From: Corylus avellana
Lineage: Eukaryota > Streptophyta > Magnoliopsida > Fagales > Betulaceae
DNA length: 64,000 bases
Reading direction: 5' to 3'
NCBI RefSeq assembly: GCF_901000735.1
Contig: NC_081542.1
Span: 40,281,321 to 40,345,320, forward strand
The translations under genes were made by a program, and so were the position numbers. Under the pieces are notes generated by a model. It was given only the letters and a program-made list of their open reading frames with translations, searched no databases and was not told the origin of the DNA. Within the stretch, counting starts at the first letter, position 1; each line of letters opens with the position of its first letter. Below, piece by piece: positions 23,787 to 34,889 of the stretch.

Positions 23787-24873
23787 TCCCTTTGCGGATC
23801 CTTCCCAGAAACCCCCTGTCAAGTACGACCGGACGTCGTCAAAATACATGACCCTCCCCTACTCCCAAAATTTATTTTTTGTTGAGTTAAATCGGGTTTC
23901 CCCTTCCCTTACCCCCGGAGATATTGCCGTCTCCTATTTTCCTCCAAACTTTCATTGGATTCCTGAACATCCTTCGAAAAATTTGGCTTATTATTCTGCT
24001 ATCCTGAAACAAACAGGTTCTGTTTTCTTCAAGGTCATCCCTGATAAGATTAACCTCCAGAAAACAATTTACCACAGTGTTTATTTCAAGAGAATTATTT
24101 CGGAAAAAGAATGGGGTAATCACCCTTCTGATTCCAGGTCCCTGAACGGGTTTAACATCCCCTGTAATTATTATGATTACGTGGATGCCTTTTTCAAATT
24201 CTTGCTTCATCAAACCTCGAAATTTGAACATTCTTGGTTTGTCAGTTTTGATAAAGAATTTTCTGGTATTCTCCCTCTCTGGTTCTCCAGGTGGTGGAAC
24301 CAATTTGGTTGTCTCCCTGATATTCTCCCCCTCCAACTTGTTGATGCCTTTCAAATTTTCAAAGGCCATTACAAGGTTGATTCCTATGGAGCAAAGTTTC
24401 CAACTGTGCTTCATTTTGTTAAAAAATTCAAGATTCCTTGGATTCTGAGATGGCAATACCACCTCTCGGAAGACAAAATCCAAAGGCATTGGTATATCAA
24501 ATGGTGGGATAAATACTCACAAAATGATTCCATTGTCCTTGAGGTTAAAAACATGGCTCGCGCTCCCAAGGCCCTTCCTGCCCCAAAGGCGTCTGCCCTG
24601 TCTAATTTGTTGATTCCTCCCAGTGCTTTCTCATCTCCAAAACGAGAAAAAGAAAGTTCCCCTGCTTCCCCCCATTCGGCTTCTTCAAGCTCTTCAAAGA
24701 AGAATTCTTCCAAGAAGAAAGAAATGATTGAAGCCTTGCTTGCTGCCCTGGATACTTTAGAAGATGATGAAGACGAGACGTCCAAACCATCTGCTGAGAA
24801 GCCCATCCAGGTTCCACCATATTTTGAAGACTCACAAGACTACTACCCCTACCCAGGGGCTGAAGACATGTGA
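23616..24873 (+). pseudogene. Endogenous caulimovirid ORF2-like protein (plus unit), frameshifted
   Basis: The start at 23,616 sits in an excellent context, GCCACCATGGC, eight bases after TTTTGCAG. The first ~25 codons (MAGKKDKEKV) then shift frame near 23,690 relative to the remaining ~390 codons, which run to TGA at 24,871-24,873. The core shares HWIPEHP, YYDYVDAFF and LPLWFSRWW with the minus-unit ORF2. Overall similarity is much lower than between the flanking non-coding regions. The C-terminal third is Ser/Lys-rich and then acidic, and is not matched in the shorter minus-unit protein. Function unknown. Confidence 0.75.
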
Positions 24874-25602
24874 AGAATTGGGCCCCTAATGGTCCTCAAA
24901 GTTCAGCTTTATCTAGCCCCACAAACGGCTAGTTTTCTCAGGTTTTCTCCTGAAGACTGGCTTCATGACGGCCAGTATAGTTCAGTTCTACAGAACTAGC
25001 CCGGACGGCTGGTTTCGGATTATTTGGTCCTCCTTGATCTCAGACGGATCACTGATCATTTATACTTGGAGTTACTGTGCAAAATCACTGTTCACTTTTA
25101 CTGTTCTTGTCCGGACGACACGCGCAGGATTACTGTTCAGATGCACTGTTCACTCACTGTTCAAGATTTGTCCGCCGACACTACAGTGCCGACAATCTAC
25201 TGTTTCTAATTGATGCTTTCACTGTTCAAACTGGCGCCAGACGTGCCATGACTGTTTACTTTTTACTGTTTGCTTTTGACCGCATGAACGCGGCTCATGA
25301 TTGTAATTTACTGTTTTTACTTTTCTTAAGCCTATATAACGGGCTCCCCTCCCCCATTGTAAGGCAGAGGTTTTTTTTTGAGAGGTTCCTTGAGACACTC
25401 TATCCTCCAGCCATTCTTCTTCTTCTCCTTCTTCTTATCCTTACTTCAGTAAGTCTTGACGCTTACTCAAGCTTAGGTTTTTATCTGTATAATCTCTAAC
25501 GATTATCTGTTATCTATTTCTATCAACTGTTTTAATTTTCAGTTGTTTATTTTTATCAATTGTCATACCGCCATACTGGTCGGTTCTATTGCTTTGATTT
25601 TC
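24862..25602 (+). promoter_or_regulatory. Viral common region: promoter and leader start (plus unit)
   Basis: Collinear with 13,412-12,714 of the minus unit. It holds an ACTGTTC-word cluster (about 25,070-25,320), a CCTATATAAC TATA box at 25,331-25,340, and CCCCCATTGTAAGGCAGAGG at the expected start region. The leader then runs to GATTTTC. It has a 42-nt insertion near 24,922-24,965 not present in the minus copy. It ends abruptly at 25,602 against host DNA, before the primer-binding site. Confidence 0.75.
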
Positions 25603-26439
25603 TTGTTTTATAAGAAGTCTTATTTATATAGAGAAAAATATAAAAAAGCCCCTCAAATTACTAGCCGTTTGCAATATAGCTACACAATGTTCAAAATGTA
25701 CTAAAGTAGCCTCTCAAACTACCAAATTGTATCAAAAATGCCACTTATTTTTTTATATTCCTATAATACCCCTATTCTTTTAACAAATAAAATAATAAAA
25801 TAATTGTAAAAATAAAAACCAAACAATTTTTTAAAAATATAAGAAAACCAATGGGCGAATAAAAACAAAACAAAAAAAGAATGTTTTTTTTTTTGAATAA
25901 ATAATAAATAATTAATCACTGTAGTTAGCCTAAATTACAAATTGTTTTATGTCCTATCAAAGTAAAATCAAATGTATGGTTCTTAAGATATTCCAAAAAA
26001 AAAAAAAAAATATAGTCCTGAAGTCAAATTCTGTACCTTTGATTTTACTTTAATACAACATGAAGTAATTTGTAATTTAAGCCAACTACAATGACTAATT
26101 ATTTATTATTTATTCCAAAAAAGTTTCTTTTTTTTTTTTTTTTTATTCACCCATTGATTTTCTTGTATTTTTTTTAAATTGTCGTACCTTTGATTTTAAT
26201 TTAATACAACATGAAGCAATTTGTAATTTATATCAACTACAGTGACTAATTATTTATTATTTATTTCAAAAAACTTTTTTTTATTTTTTTATTTGCGCAT
26301 TGGTTTTCGTGTATTTTTTTCAAATTTTTTTTTTTTTTTACAATTATTTTATTATTTTATTTGTTAAAATAATAGGGGTATTATAAGAATATAAAAAAAA
26401 TAATAATAATAAGTGGCCTTTTTATACAATTTGATAGTT
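25603..26439. repeat. 837-bp copy of 10,935-11,771 (host flank of virus)
   Basis: Host DNA immediately right of the viral end. In the other copy the same bases follow a (TA)n tract instead of viral DNA. Confidence 0.85.
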
Positions 26440-26526
26440 TGGGGAGCTAATTTAGTATCTTTTGAACATTGGTGGGCTATATTGCAAACGACTGGTAGTT
26501 TGGGAGGCTTTTTTTATGTTTTTCTC
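25631..26526. mobile_element. Non-autonomous DNA element with ~115-bp TIRs
   Basis: The left end GAGAAAAATATAAAAAAGCC and the right end (reverse complement GAGAAAAACATAAAAAAAGCC) are followed by matching arms. These arms contain TACTAGCCGTTTGCAATATAG on the left and TACCAGTCGTTTGCAATATAG on the right. The 896-bp AT-rich body contains internal near-repeats and no coding region. The element sits in TA-rich DNA, so the target duplication is ambiguous. Related end sequences occur near 6080-6230 and 63,190-63,290. Confidence 0.75.

Positions 26527-26578
<52 letters not shown>
26527..26578. repeat. (AT)n(AG)n compound microsatellite
   Basis: An AT repeat runs directly into an AG repeat. Confidence 0.95.
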
Positions 26579-26579
<1 letters not shown>

Positions 26580-26657
26580 ATATGTGGTGTAGGTAAGATA
26601 AGCCATTGAAGTCAAATATTATAATTATGGTTAGAAATTATGGATCCTATTGAATAC

Positions 26658-27669
26658 ATTAAAATTGTAATCCTTTTTTTTTTTAAGAGGAAAACATTTC
26701 AGTCACATTCATTCAAAGATAATACGAGCATAAAGCTCTTACAATACAGAACAAAAAGCTCTAAAGCAATCATAGCCGAAGCTACGAAGTTACAAATGTT
26801 GAAGATGACGTCAAAGATACAACCATTCCAATCTCAAACAAGATCCGCTAACTCATGACTAATCTTTAGATATAACAACATATCTGCTCTAGACAGACTC
26901 ATTCTAATGCATAGGTAGCTCTTATTCCTCGACCTGAGAGTAGAAAACTCCCATGCCAAAACACTTTCTCTTCGACCCGAAAGCCAAAATATAGATCTCA
27001 TCTACAACTCAAGGGTTTGGACCTTAAACAAATGCCTCATGGATCAACAAGATAACATAGCCTTATTACAAGCAACAAAACAACAAGAAATCTAAAATAA
27101 GGAACAAATAACAGCGGAAAAAACAACAGAAACCGAAAAATACAGGGAAAATGAAAGCAAAAAAAATTATAAAGCCAAAAAATAGGAGCACACTAGGCAG
27201 ATGACGGCGGCTTGCTGGAAATAGAAGATGGCGTTGGAAGCAAATAGGGCCTGTGAAACGTGGTGGGGGGGCTCGATAACAGACCCGGCAGTGGACGGTG
27301 GATGACAAAGCGGCGCGGAGGAGATCAGCGGCACACTCAAAGAATTGGGGGTAGTTTGAGTGAATCCCGCAAGAATGACACCACAAAGTGTGCCAAAAAC
27401 ATACAAACAAGCAGAAAACAAAGACAAGCAAAAGGGAAAAAAGAACGGGAGCAAAGAGGGGAGGAGGGAAGGGGAAGAAAAACTAGGGAGGAAGAGGGGA
27501 GGAGGAGGAGAACAAAAGTTCTCCTCCTCTAGGCGGCACTCTCTGCTAGGAGAAGAAACCCTAGCATTAATTATTGAACTACAATTTGAATAAGACTTGA
27601 AAACGAATATAAAGAGAACAATGGAAATTTATAAACAGATAAGTTTGTAATTATTAAAATTGTAATCCT
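26658..27669 (-). mobile_element. LINE-mobilised insertion with 17-bp target duplication
   Basis: The flanks at 26,658-26,674 and 27,653-27,669 are identical (ATTAAAATTGTAATCCT). The insert has its poly-A on the left, read as poly-T on the plus strand, so it is a minus-strand product. Its 5' part includes AATGCTAGGGTTTCTTCTCC and a pyrimidine-rich leader. It encodes no reverse transcriptase; short frames (for example 27,066-27,431 minus) are unconvincing. It is either a deleted non-autonomous LINE or a retrocopied transcript. Confidence 0.8.
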
Positions 27670-27838
27670 GAACAAATATAGAATAAAATGTTATGACTAT
27701 TCTAGCACGACTCTACATCTGTCAATTTAATGCACCTTAATTTGTATCCTATTACTCACATCCTCCACCTTAATTTAATGCACCTTAACTTAGCATATAG
27801 AACATGCTAAGCTAATTCACACTCAAATTTAAAGCTCT

Positions 27839-27984
27839 ATTATTTGAGGAGTCTTTTTTTTTTTTTTTTTTTTTGACATATCTGCACAAGAAGGGGAAGA
27901 TGGATTCGAACTAGTGACCTCCGCTTCATTAGGCGTGGTCCCAGCCGATTGAGTTACTTCTTGGGGACAATTATTTGACGAGTC
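27839..27984 (-). mobile_element. tRNA-derived SINE
   Basis: The minus strand reads TAACTCAATCGGCTGGG (A-box-like), then GGTCACTAGTTCGAATCC (B box), then a 3' tail of at least 18 A residues. Flanks at 27,839-27,853 and 27,970-27,984 match at 14 of 15 bases. It is not a functional tRNA, as no cloverleaf can be drawn. Confidence 0.8.
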
Positions 27985-28144
27985 AAGCTTGAAGATTGAA
28001 TAAATCAAAATTAGTTTTTGATATATCCATAGATAAACGAATAAAATTTATTTCATGTTTTATAAACATTATTACAACCGAAGGATACTTAATTAATTAG
28101 ACAATTCTTTGACGCAGTGTTTGACGCAGCCTTATATTAGTGAC

Positions 28145-28340
28145 CTAGTGGTCAAGGGTGGCAAAATGGGTACCTAACACGACTCGATTATGACCCGCGG
28201 ATACTCGTTACACGATTAGCCTATACCTAGACATGACCCGTTTAGCTAAACGGGTAATTGAGTCTGACACGATTATGACACGAAAATAGCCGGGTAACCC
28301 GACACGACCCGTTAAAACTTAAAACCCTAAACTATAAAAT

Positions 28341-28371
<31 letters not shown>

Positions 28372-29118
28372 AATTGTAATATATGAAGAGAACCCATTTA
28401 TGGAAATGAGGGAAGAGAAAGGAACAAGAGGGCAATTGCTGCTATGGCTCGTAAGAGCAAGAGGATTAGGGATCTTGGTTTTGGTTTGGGCTTTGTGGGT
28501 CTGTGACTCTGTGAAACGCCATTGCAATTGCAAAGACCGAGAAAGAAGGTCTCTTTCCTTCCTTTTTCCTCTTTGTTTTTTGTTTTTTTTTTTTTTTTGG
28601 GGGGTGGGGGGCAGAGCGAGAAAATTTAGTTCAGTGCTCATCCTTACTATGCTTATAAACCAGTAGAAAATCTCCATACCAGTAATCTCTAAAGCTTTGT
28701 TTGTTTGGCAGGAAATATCGGTGAGGACGGCGACGGTGAGGAGGGAGACCCGAGTGATAGAGAGCCGAGACTCGAGAGGGAGAGTCGGGAGACGCCGAAA
28801 CGGAGGGAGAGTGAGAGTCTGAGAGACCGAGACTGTCACTTGAGAGAGAGAGAGAGAGCGAGCAGAGATCAAGTGACGAGTGAGAGAGGCAGAGATCTGC
28901 TTTGCCTTATCCTGAAGAAGAAAGAAGAAGAAGAAGAAAAAAAAAAAACCCCCGGGTCTAGTGGGTCGACCCGTCAGGTGGACCCGTCAGACACGAAATT
29001 ATCGAGTCTTAATCGGGTAGACCCAATTACGACCCGAACCCAATAAGCCTAAACCCAATACCTTTTTTTTTATGTCGGGTTCGCGGGTTGTGTCAAAATT
29101 GCCAGCCCTACCAGTGGT
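28145..29118. mobile_element. Non-autonomous hAT-like element
   Basis: Termini CAAGGGTGGCAAAAT (from 28,153) and the reverse complement TAGGGCTGGCAATTT (to 29,110) flank 958 bp. Both subterminal regions contain repeated ACCCGACACGACCCG-type words. The flanks CTAGTGGT (28,145-28,152) and CCAGTGGT (29,111-29,118) match at 7 of 8, the hAT target length. The core is AG-rich, and its open frames (28,327-29,046) look compositional. Confidence 0.75.
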
Positions 29119-29493
29119 GGCAAAAGCTTTTGCGATGTGGACAAAAGTAGCACTCTTGGGACAGCTGGGACTCACGAACACCATCCATGAAGGGGACTCC
29201 CTAAAGGTTGTGCAAGCGGTAAAAGGGAGGAGAGGAATTGGTCGAAATTTGGGAATATGTTGGAGGAAACAAAGGAGATGCTTAAAGGATGTCACTCTAG
29301 GGATATTCAACATGTGAGGCGAACGACAAATGAAGCTACTCATAGGGGAGAAAAAATGGTGGTTTCACTCAATGTAAGTCAGCTATGGTTAACTTTGACA
29401 CCCCTTTACATAAGGGATATTGTAATTGCTGAATCTGTTATTCTTGATTAATGGAATCATTCAATTTCCCTCAAAAAAAAAAAAAAAAAAAAA
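29119..29493 (+). pseudogene. LINE 3' end with RNase H remnant and poly-A
   Basis: The translation retains an IHEGDSLKVVQAVKG segment and, after a frame change, HVRRTTNEATH. Both resemble the C-terminal RNase H of plant L1-type elements. A run of about 22 A follows at 29,473. It is 5'-truncated and frameshifted; the upstream part is missing or replaced by the hAT. Confidence 0.7.
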
Positions 29494-29542
29494 ATCTTTG
29501 AATATAGTTAGAATTAATGTAGGTCATAGATATGTACTAACA

Positions 29543-30372
29543 GAGGTAGAAATTAATAGAAGTTTCTTAAGTAAAAATTGCATTAATTAATAGGTTTCAT
29601 GGCTGGGTGATGAAAGTCAAACATAAAAATTGTTTATAAAACATGAAACTGTAGGGTATTCCTCATACATCTATTAAGGTCTTTTTCCGGGCAAGAGGAT
29701 GCTGTTACATATTGATATTCCTTGACACGCAGGCATGGATGGAACTAGAGGCTTCGTTTGGCAAGAGCTAGTTATTATTCATAAAAAAAATTTAAGTCCT
29801 AACATTTTTACTTTTTACATCACATTAATCATTATAAAATAATTTTTTTTTTCCCTTTTACATACCAAACATTTAATTTTACCTTTTTTTTTTTTCATAT
29901 CAATTAGTTTTTGCTATAATTCCAAACAACAAACAGTTGCAGGCCAATGCCAAACGGAGCCTCTGAGAAACCCTACATTTGACTACTCTGTTTCCACTAG
30001 GCTTTCAAAGGTAACTTTCTTGGAAGAATCACAGCGTAAACCCTACCAAATTCAAACTTTGTCAAATATCTAATCCTTGTCTATGTTAAAAAAAGTAGTT
30101 AGATAAAATAATAAAAGTAGATTTTTTAGTTAAACTTTAGAGTAGATTTTTTGGTTAAACTTTAGAAAGCTCGGTGGTAATGCTCTAAACAAAGGTAGAA
30201 ATAGAAGTTTCTTAAGTACAATTGTTTTAATTAATAGTTGTATTGGTTTGTTGATGAAAGTCAAACATAAACATCTTGACACATATATTTATAAAACATG
30301 AAATAAGAATTGTTATAAAACATATATGAAACTTTCAGGTTTATTAATATTTAAGGCCTTTTTCCAGGCAAG
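29543..30372 (+). repeat. Diverged local direct duplication
   Basis: Sequence 29,543-29,695 (from GAGGTAGAAATTAATAGAAG to TTTTTCCGGGCAAGAGG) recurs diverged at 30,192-30,372 (AAAGGTAGAAATAGAAG to TTTTTCCAGGCAAGAG). Confidence 0.7.
29747..29964. mobile_element. Small MITE between the local duplicates
   Basis: AGAGGCTTCGTTTGGCA (29,747-29,763) and its one-mismatch inverse TGCCAAACGGAGCCTCT (29,948-29,964) bound 218 AT-rich bases. The target duplication is unclear. Confidence 0.6.
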
Positions 30373-32249
30373 AGTGATGGATAATTTATGATGAAATGGA
30401 TGAATGTGAAAATGAGAATGGAAATGGTATTGATAATGAACTCCAATTAGGGTTGGAGACAGTAGCGGAGCGAGGGTTTAGGGAGGGGGGGTCACAGTTT
30501 CTTTTTTTTTTTTATGTATAAAAATAAATAAATAAAATCAAAGTTGAACAAAATTAATTAAAAATATTAAAATGTAATTAAAGCAAAAATTAAATATGAA
30601 AAAATTAGATTATATTTTAAAACATATAAATGTAACAAAATTAGATTGTTCATTTAGAATTTGATTGGAGCTCAATGGAATCGTTGTTGTTATCTATAAT
30701 CTCTAATAACTATAATTATAAATTTCATATAATTAAAATATGTAACAAAAATCATATACACTACAAAAATCAGAAATTTAATTGACATGGCAAATAGTAA
30801 CTCATGTTTGTCACGTCAATAATTTTTGACGTGACTAAATAAATACGTCAATAAACACTTTATTGATGTGTCTAAATGCCATGTCAATAATTTTTGATGT
30901 GCCATTATGACACGTCAATAATTATTGACGTATGTAAAAGCCAAGTCAATAATTTATTGACGTGAAGAAAGGGCACGTCAAAAATTTTTGATATGTTATT
31001 TTTAACGCGTCAAAAAATTTTGACGTGCCATTATTCCACACGTCAATAATTATAATTAATTATAATTATAATTAGGTAGTAAATTAATTATACAATATGT
31101 ATCAAAAAAAATTAGGTAGTAAATTAATTTTAATTGGTATGATAAATTAATTTTATCATATTGATATAAGTTAATTGGTATATATGTATTGTATACCGAT
31201 TAATATTATCATGCATAAATCAAACATTTCATTAATATTAATATGAAATGAAATGATAGCCATATTAATATGATATGATAGCATCATGCATAAATCATTC
31301 TAGTAATATTATGATGGATAAATCACTCTAGTAATATTAATATGATAGCCATATTAATTTTTAAAAAATAGGACATACAGGATACATTTATTTTATAAGA
31401 CCCGCAAACCCCACATGAACCCGGCCAACACAAAATATGTGTTCGGCGAGTCCTTCACTTATCTCAATTGTTCATTGATCCTACGGTGGAAATGCCTTGA
31501 AGCTAGATCTGATTCTCGGTGAGTGGATTATTGAGCCCTCACGAAAAAATGGATTTTATTATATGTACACCTAGAATATTAATTTATTTATTCTCTAATT
31601 AGTTTTAAGTATATTGTATTTATAATGTGTTATATAAGAGAAAAAAAATGATATAAATTAAAAATTTAAAAATTTATCTTTCCATTATTGCCGTGTCTAC
31701 TTATGACAAATGTGACACGTCAAGAATTTCTTGACATGTCCACATGTGGCACGTCAAGAATTTCTTGACGTGTCCTGTGTTGACACGTCAAGAATGCTCT
31801 TCGAGAACACGACTCATCCTCGACTATGTCACATTGACACAAATTCACCGATACATTATGTTTAACTCGGACGAGTTCCTTCAACTACGGACGTAAGTCG
31901 TGTTAGTAGTCTATGCAAGTTCAATATCACCTTGCACCCTTAGTTGTGAATTATAGTAGAACTAATTTCGTATTGTAGGATGCACATGGATACACTTAGG
32001 CAATCATGCGATAGGGGGCGAACGACAGAGGATTAGTTGAAAACCCAACATTATGAGTTGTTTTACAATTAGTACGTTGACTACGTAAGACTACCGTGAA
32101 GTTTAACTATTACAGTCTGATTATATTTACTTATGGTTCATAACAACTAACAAAACTAACTTCTTTATGGTCAATTGTACATAATATACTCATAGGCCGA
32201 TCGATTGGACGATCGACGTAGGAAGAAAATAGGTGACAAACTGGTAATG

Positions 32250-32812
32250 CATTGTAGAGGGCCGAAGGAGACAGCTACCAGATATAACAGATATGTAGTT
32301 AACGGGAAGCTCTTTCGCTCTCTTGCATTCGATGCCAGAAAGAGAACGTAGAACAACGGCGTGTGCGTGCCGACTGTTGATGGTGAAACGTATTACGGGA
32401 AGTTAACAGAAGTAATTGAGGTGGAGTAGTTCGACAGGACCAAGTACGTTCTGTTCAAGTGTGATTGGGCGGACAAAACGAGGAACAGGGGGTACAAGGT
32501 AGACAAGTATGGCATGATGCTTGTCAGCTTCAAAAAACTTGTCCACTGGGGCCAGCAAATTACTGATGAGCCGTATGTGCTAACGTCACAAGTTGACCAA
32601 GTCTTTTAAGTTGAAGATGAAATGGACTCTGATTGGGCTTGTGTTGTAAGGACTAAACCTAGAAACATATACGGTCAGGGTGAAGGTCCTGATGATGAAT
32701 GTGCCAACTACCACGAGTGTAAGCCACTCATATTGACCAGCAATAATGAAGTGGATCCGCAGGATGACATTGACTACATCCGACCAGACTTAGATCAAAT
32801 ATAATCATATAT
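32250..32812 (+). pseudogene. CACTA-associated DUF4216-like protein, decayed
   Basis: Translation shows GETYYGKLTEVIEVE, then FDRTKYVLFKCDWAD, VDKYGMMLVSFKKL and EPYVLTSQVDQVF. These match the DUF4216 domain that accompanies plant En/Spm transposons. A TAG (near 32,426) and a TAA (near 32,607) interrupt the frame. The last intact part (32,622-32,804) encodes DSDWACVVRTKPRN. It is duplicated on the minus strand near 57,350-57,960. Confidence 0.75.
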
Positions 32813-32902
32813 GGTCCAAAAAAATAAAATTATATATGTGGTGCATGTTTTATCTATTGTATACATAATTAATTGGGTGCATGATGTGTTTCACAGGTAG
32901 AT

Positions 32903-34698
32903 ATGAGTACCAGGAGGAAGAGTAGACAACAGAGGTTCTCACAGGTAGACGACCAGAGGTATAGACTAGTACTTCTAGAGCATGTGGAAGGGTAGACCCA
33001 AATGGGGTATCAATCTTAGTCATCTCCATACGACACGGACCGAGAGTATCATACGCCTACTTCGCTGTCTACGATGAGCGAGTTAGGGATATGTTCACAT
33101 GGCCATGTAGAGCAGTTATTCCCCCCCGCATATATAAGTTATGTAGTTAATATTGAATTCCAAATAATTAACATCAGTAATTATTAATGTGTTAGGCATC
33201 GATCGAGATGGGTACACCCACATTCAAGTGGTGACCATTAAACCATTGAACAAGACGTGGGATGTCCCCAACAGGCAAAAGGTCGTGTGCGAGTACAATA
33301 GAGCGTAGCAGCCCGTAGGATTTAGTGGGTTGAAATTTCGAAGGACGACCGACAATATCATAAGGAGTGGAAATTATGTTAGATTACGGGACGACTAGAC
33401 GGAGGTACCACCCCGTATGAAGAAAGATATATGGGACGCCTTGATAGTATGATTAAACTCTCTGTTATATTTTAGCATGTGTATTTCATTATGTCAAACA
33501 CTGTTAATGCACGAATTATACGCCTTACTTTTTTAACTTGTGTAGGCGGACTTCTACATCCCGTCTGAGTACAATCTCGATGCTATAAAAAATGATACGT
33601 TCCGAGATATGGGCGTGAAGCTGAAGAGTAGGAGACACTCAGTGAAAGATGCGATAAAAAATTCAGCCGAGCAACACTCCTGACACCGTGAAGGCGAGAA
33701 TGGGTCAAGATGTCGTTTCAAAATACAACGCCTATTACTTGGATGTGTTGTTAGATAAATGGTGCGACCCGAAGAATCGGGTAGGTTACGAGTGTAGTTT
33801 CATTAATTGTAATTGTGTTAGAGCTAACATATTAAGAATAGTATTTGTGTAGGAGTATACTGCTTATATGAAGGCATTGCTAGCAAAAAACAACACACCT
33901 CACTACACTGGGTCGATGAGCTTTGCTAGGGCGACACATGAAGAGATATTTGTCTTATTTACCGCATATATATAGATATATATACGTATCTAACTGTATG
34001 TTTATTTATTTATTTATTTATTTTTTTGATATTTTTTTTTATGCAGACCTTATCTTTGGGCACTACTCCTACTCGAGCGCAAACTTACATCTCGACACAC
34101 AAGAAGAAGGATGGTGACTATCCAAATGATGTGGTCAGGGAGAGATGTGTAAGTACTCACCGATATATATTTTGATAAATTATTTATGATTAACCTTCTT
34201 TATATGAGATACTAACTTGTTGTTTAACGTACAGGAGAGGATGAAGGAATTGATACCCACTAACCCGGCATTGACGTTGAGCGTGACTGAAGGGACGGTA
34301 CGGTGGACACCGAATGACGCGTATGCTCAGGTGGACGGAAATAAGCCTGAGTATCCTAGCAGGGTCCGACAAGTGGGTCCGAATGTTCTACCGGTGCAGG
34401 GCAGCATACATTCGTACTATACACCATCCCAGGCACAGTCGCAGAACCCTGGGGGAACTCCTTGTTCTCACAAATGACGGATAAGATTAGAGAACTTGAA
34501 AAGGAGCGAACACAACAAAGACGTGCGATGGATGAGATGATCAAACAGATTGAAGAACAAAAAGCTCAGATAGTAGAGAAAGATGCCATCTTTGAGGCCT
34601 GTTTCCGCCAGCTTGAGGCCATGCTCGCGTCGACCTCTGGATCCGCGCCCGACATAGGTAATGATATATTTCTGTTGTTTTTGTTATTCTTTGGTTAA
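32903..34698 (+). pseudogene. En/Spm-type transposase (Transposase_24-like), decayed
   Basis: A start at 32,903 (MSTRRKSRQQRFSQVDDQRY) is followed by broken exons. Pieces include an FYIPSEYNLDAI segment (about 33,545), THKKKDGDYPNDVVRERC (about 34,095-34,148) and a final coiled-coil-like piece ending near 34,655 (EKERTQQRRAMDEM). Such C-terminal pieces match the plant transposase_24 family from my knowledge. Stops and frame changes make it non-functional. Confidence 0.65.
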
Positions 34699-34889
34699 CA
34701 TGATTATAGCCCGTATCGATCACTTTAACGATTAAAATTGTGTCTCCACAAAAGTCTAAGTTAGAAACGCATTGTTTCCATGGTTCATTTTAGAACTAAT
34801 GTATATTTGCATCACTGAATATCTGTGTTTTGAATTTTTTATTGATTATCATTGCTTCACAACTCATTTGAAGGTAATGCAGATAAGGC

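Larger units (their letters stand above)
30759..34720 (+). mobile_element. Decayed CACTA (En/Spm) transposon
   Basis: The 5' terminus CACTACAAAAATC is at 30,759. Subterminal repeats of the form CACGTCAATAATTTTTGACGTG fill 30,810-31,060, with further CACGTCAAGAATTTCTTGACGTG copies at 31,708-31,795. Downstream are two decayed transposon genes. The 3' terminus is not recognised; sequence beyond 34,860 passes into a minisatellite array. Confidence 0.7.

Noticed and set aside
27066..27454. Hydrophobic 95-121-codon frames on the minus strand
   Set aside because: Part of a retrotransposed insert with no recognisable domain, pyrimidine-rich composition and overlapping frames equally open.
27854..27969. 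Possible tRNA gene because of A- and B-box-like sequences (also 7,161-7,250)
   Set aside because: No cloverleaf folding. The near-perfect target duplication and poly-A tail identify a SINE.
28327..29046. Frames of 88-181 codons on both strands
   Set aside because: They lie within the non-autonomous hAT-like element, in AG-rich low-complexity sequence.
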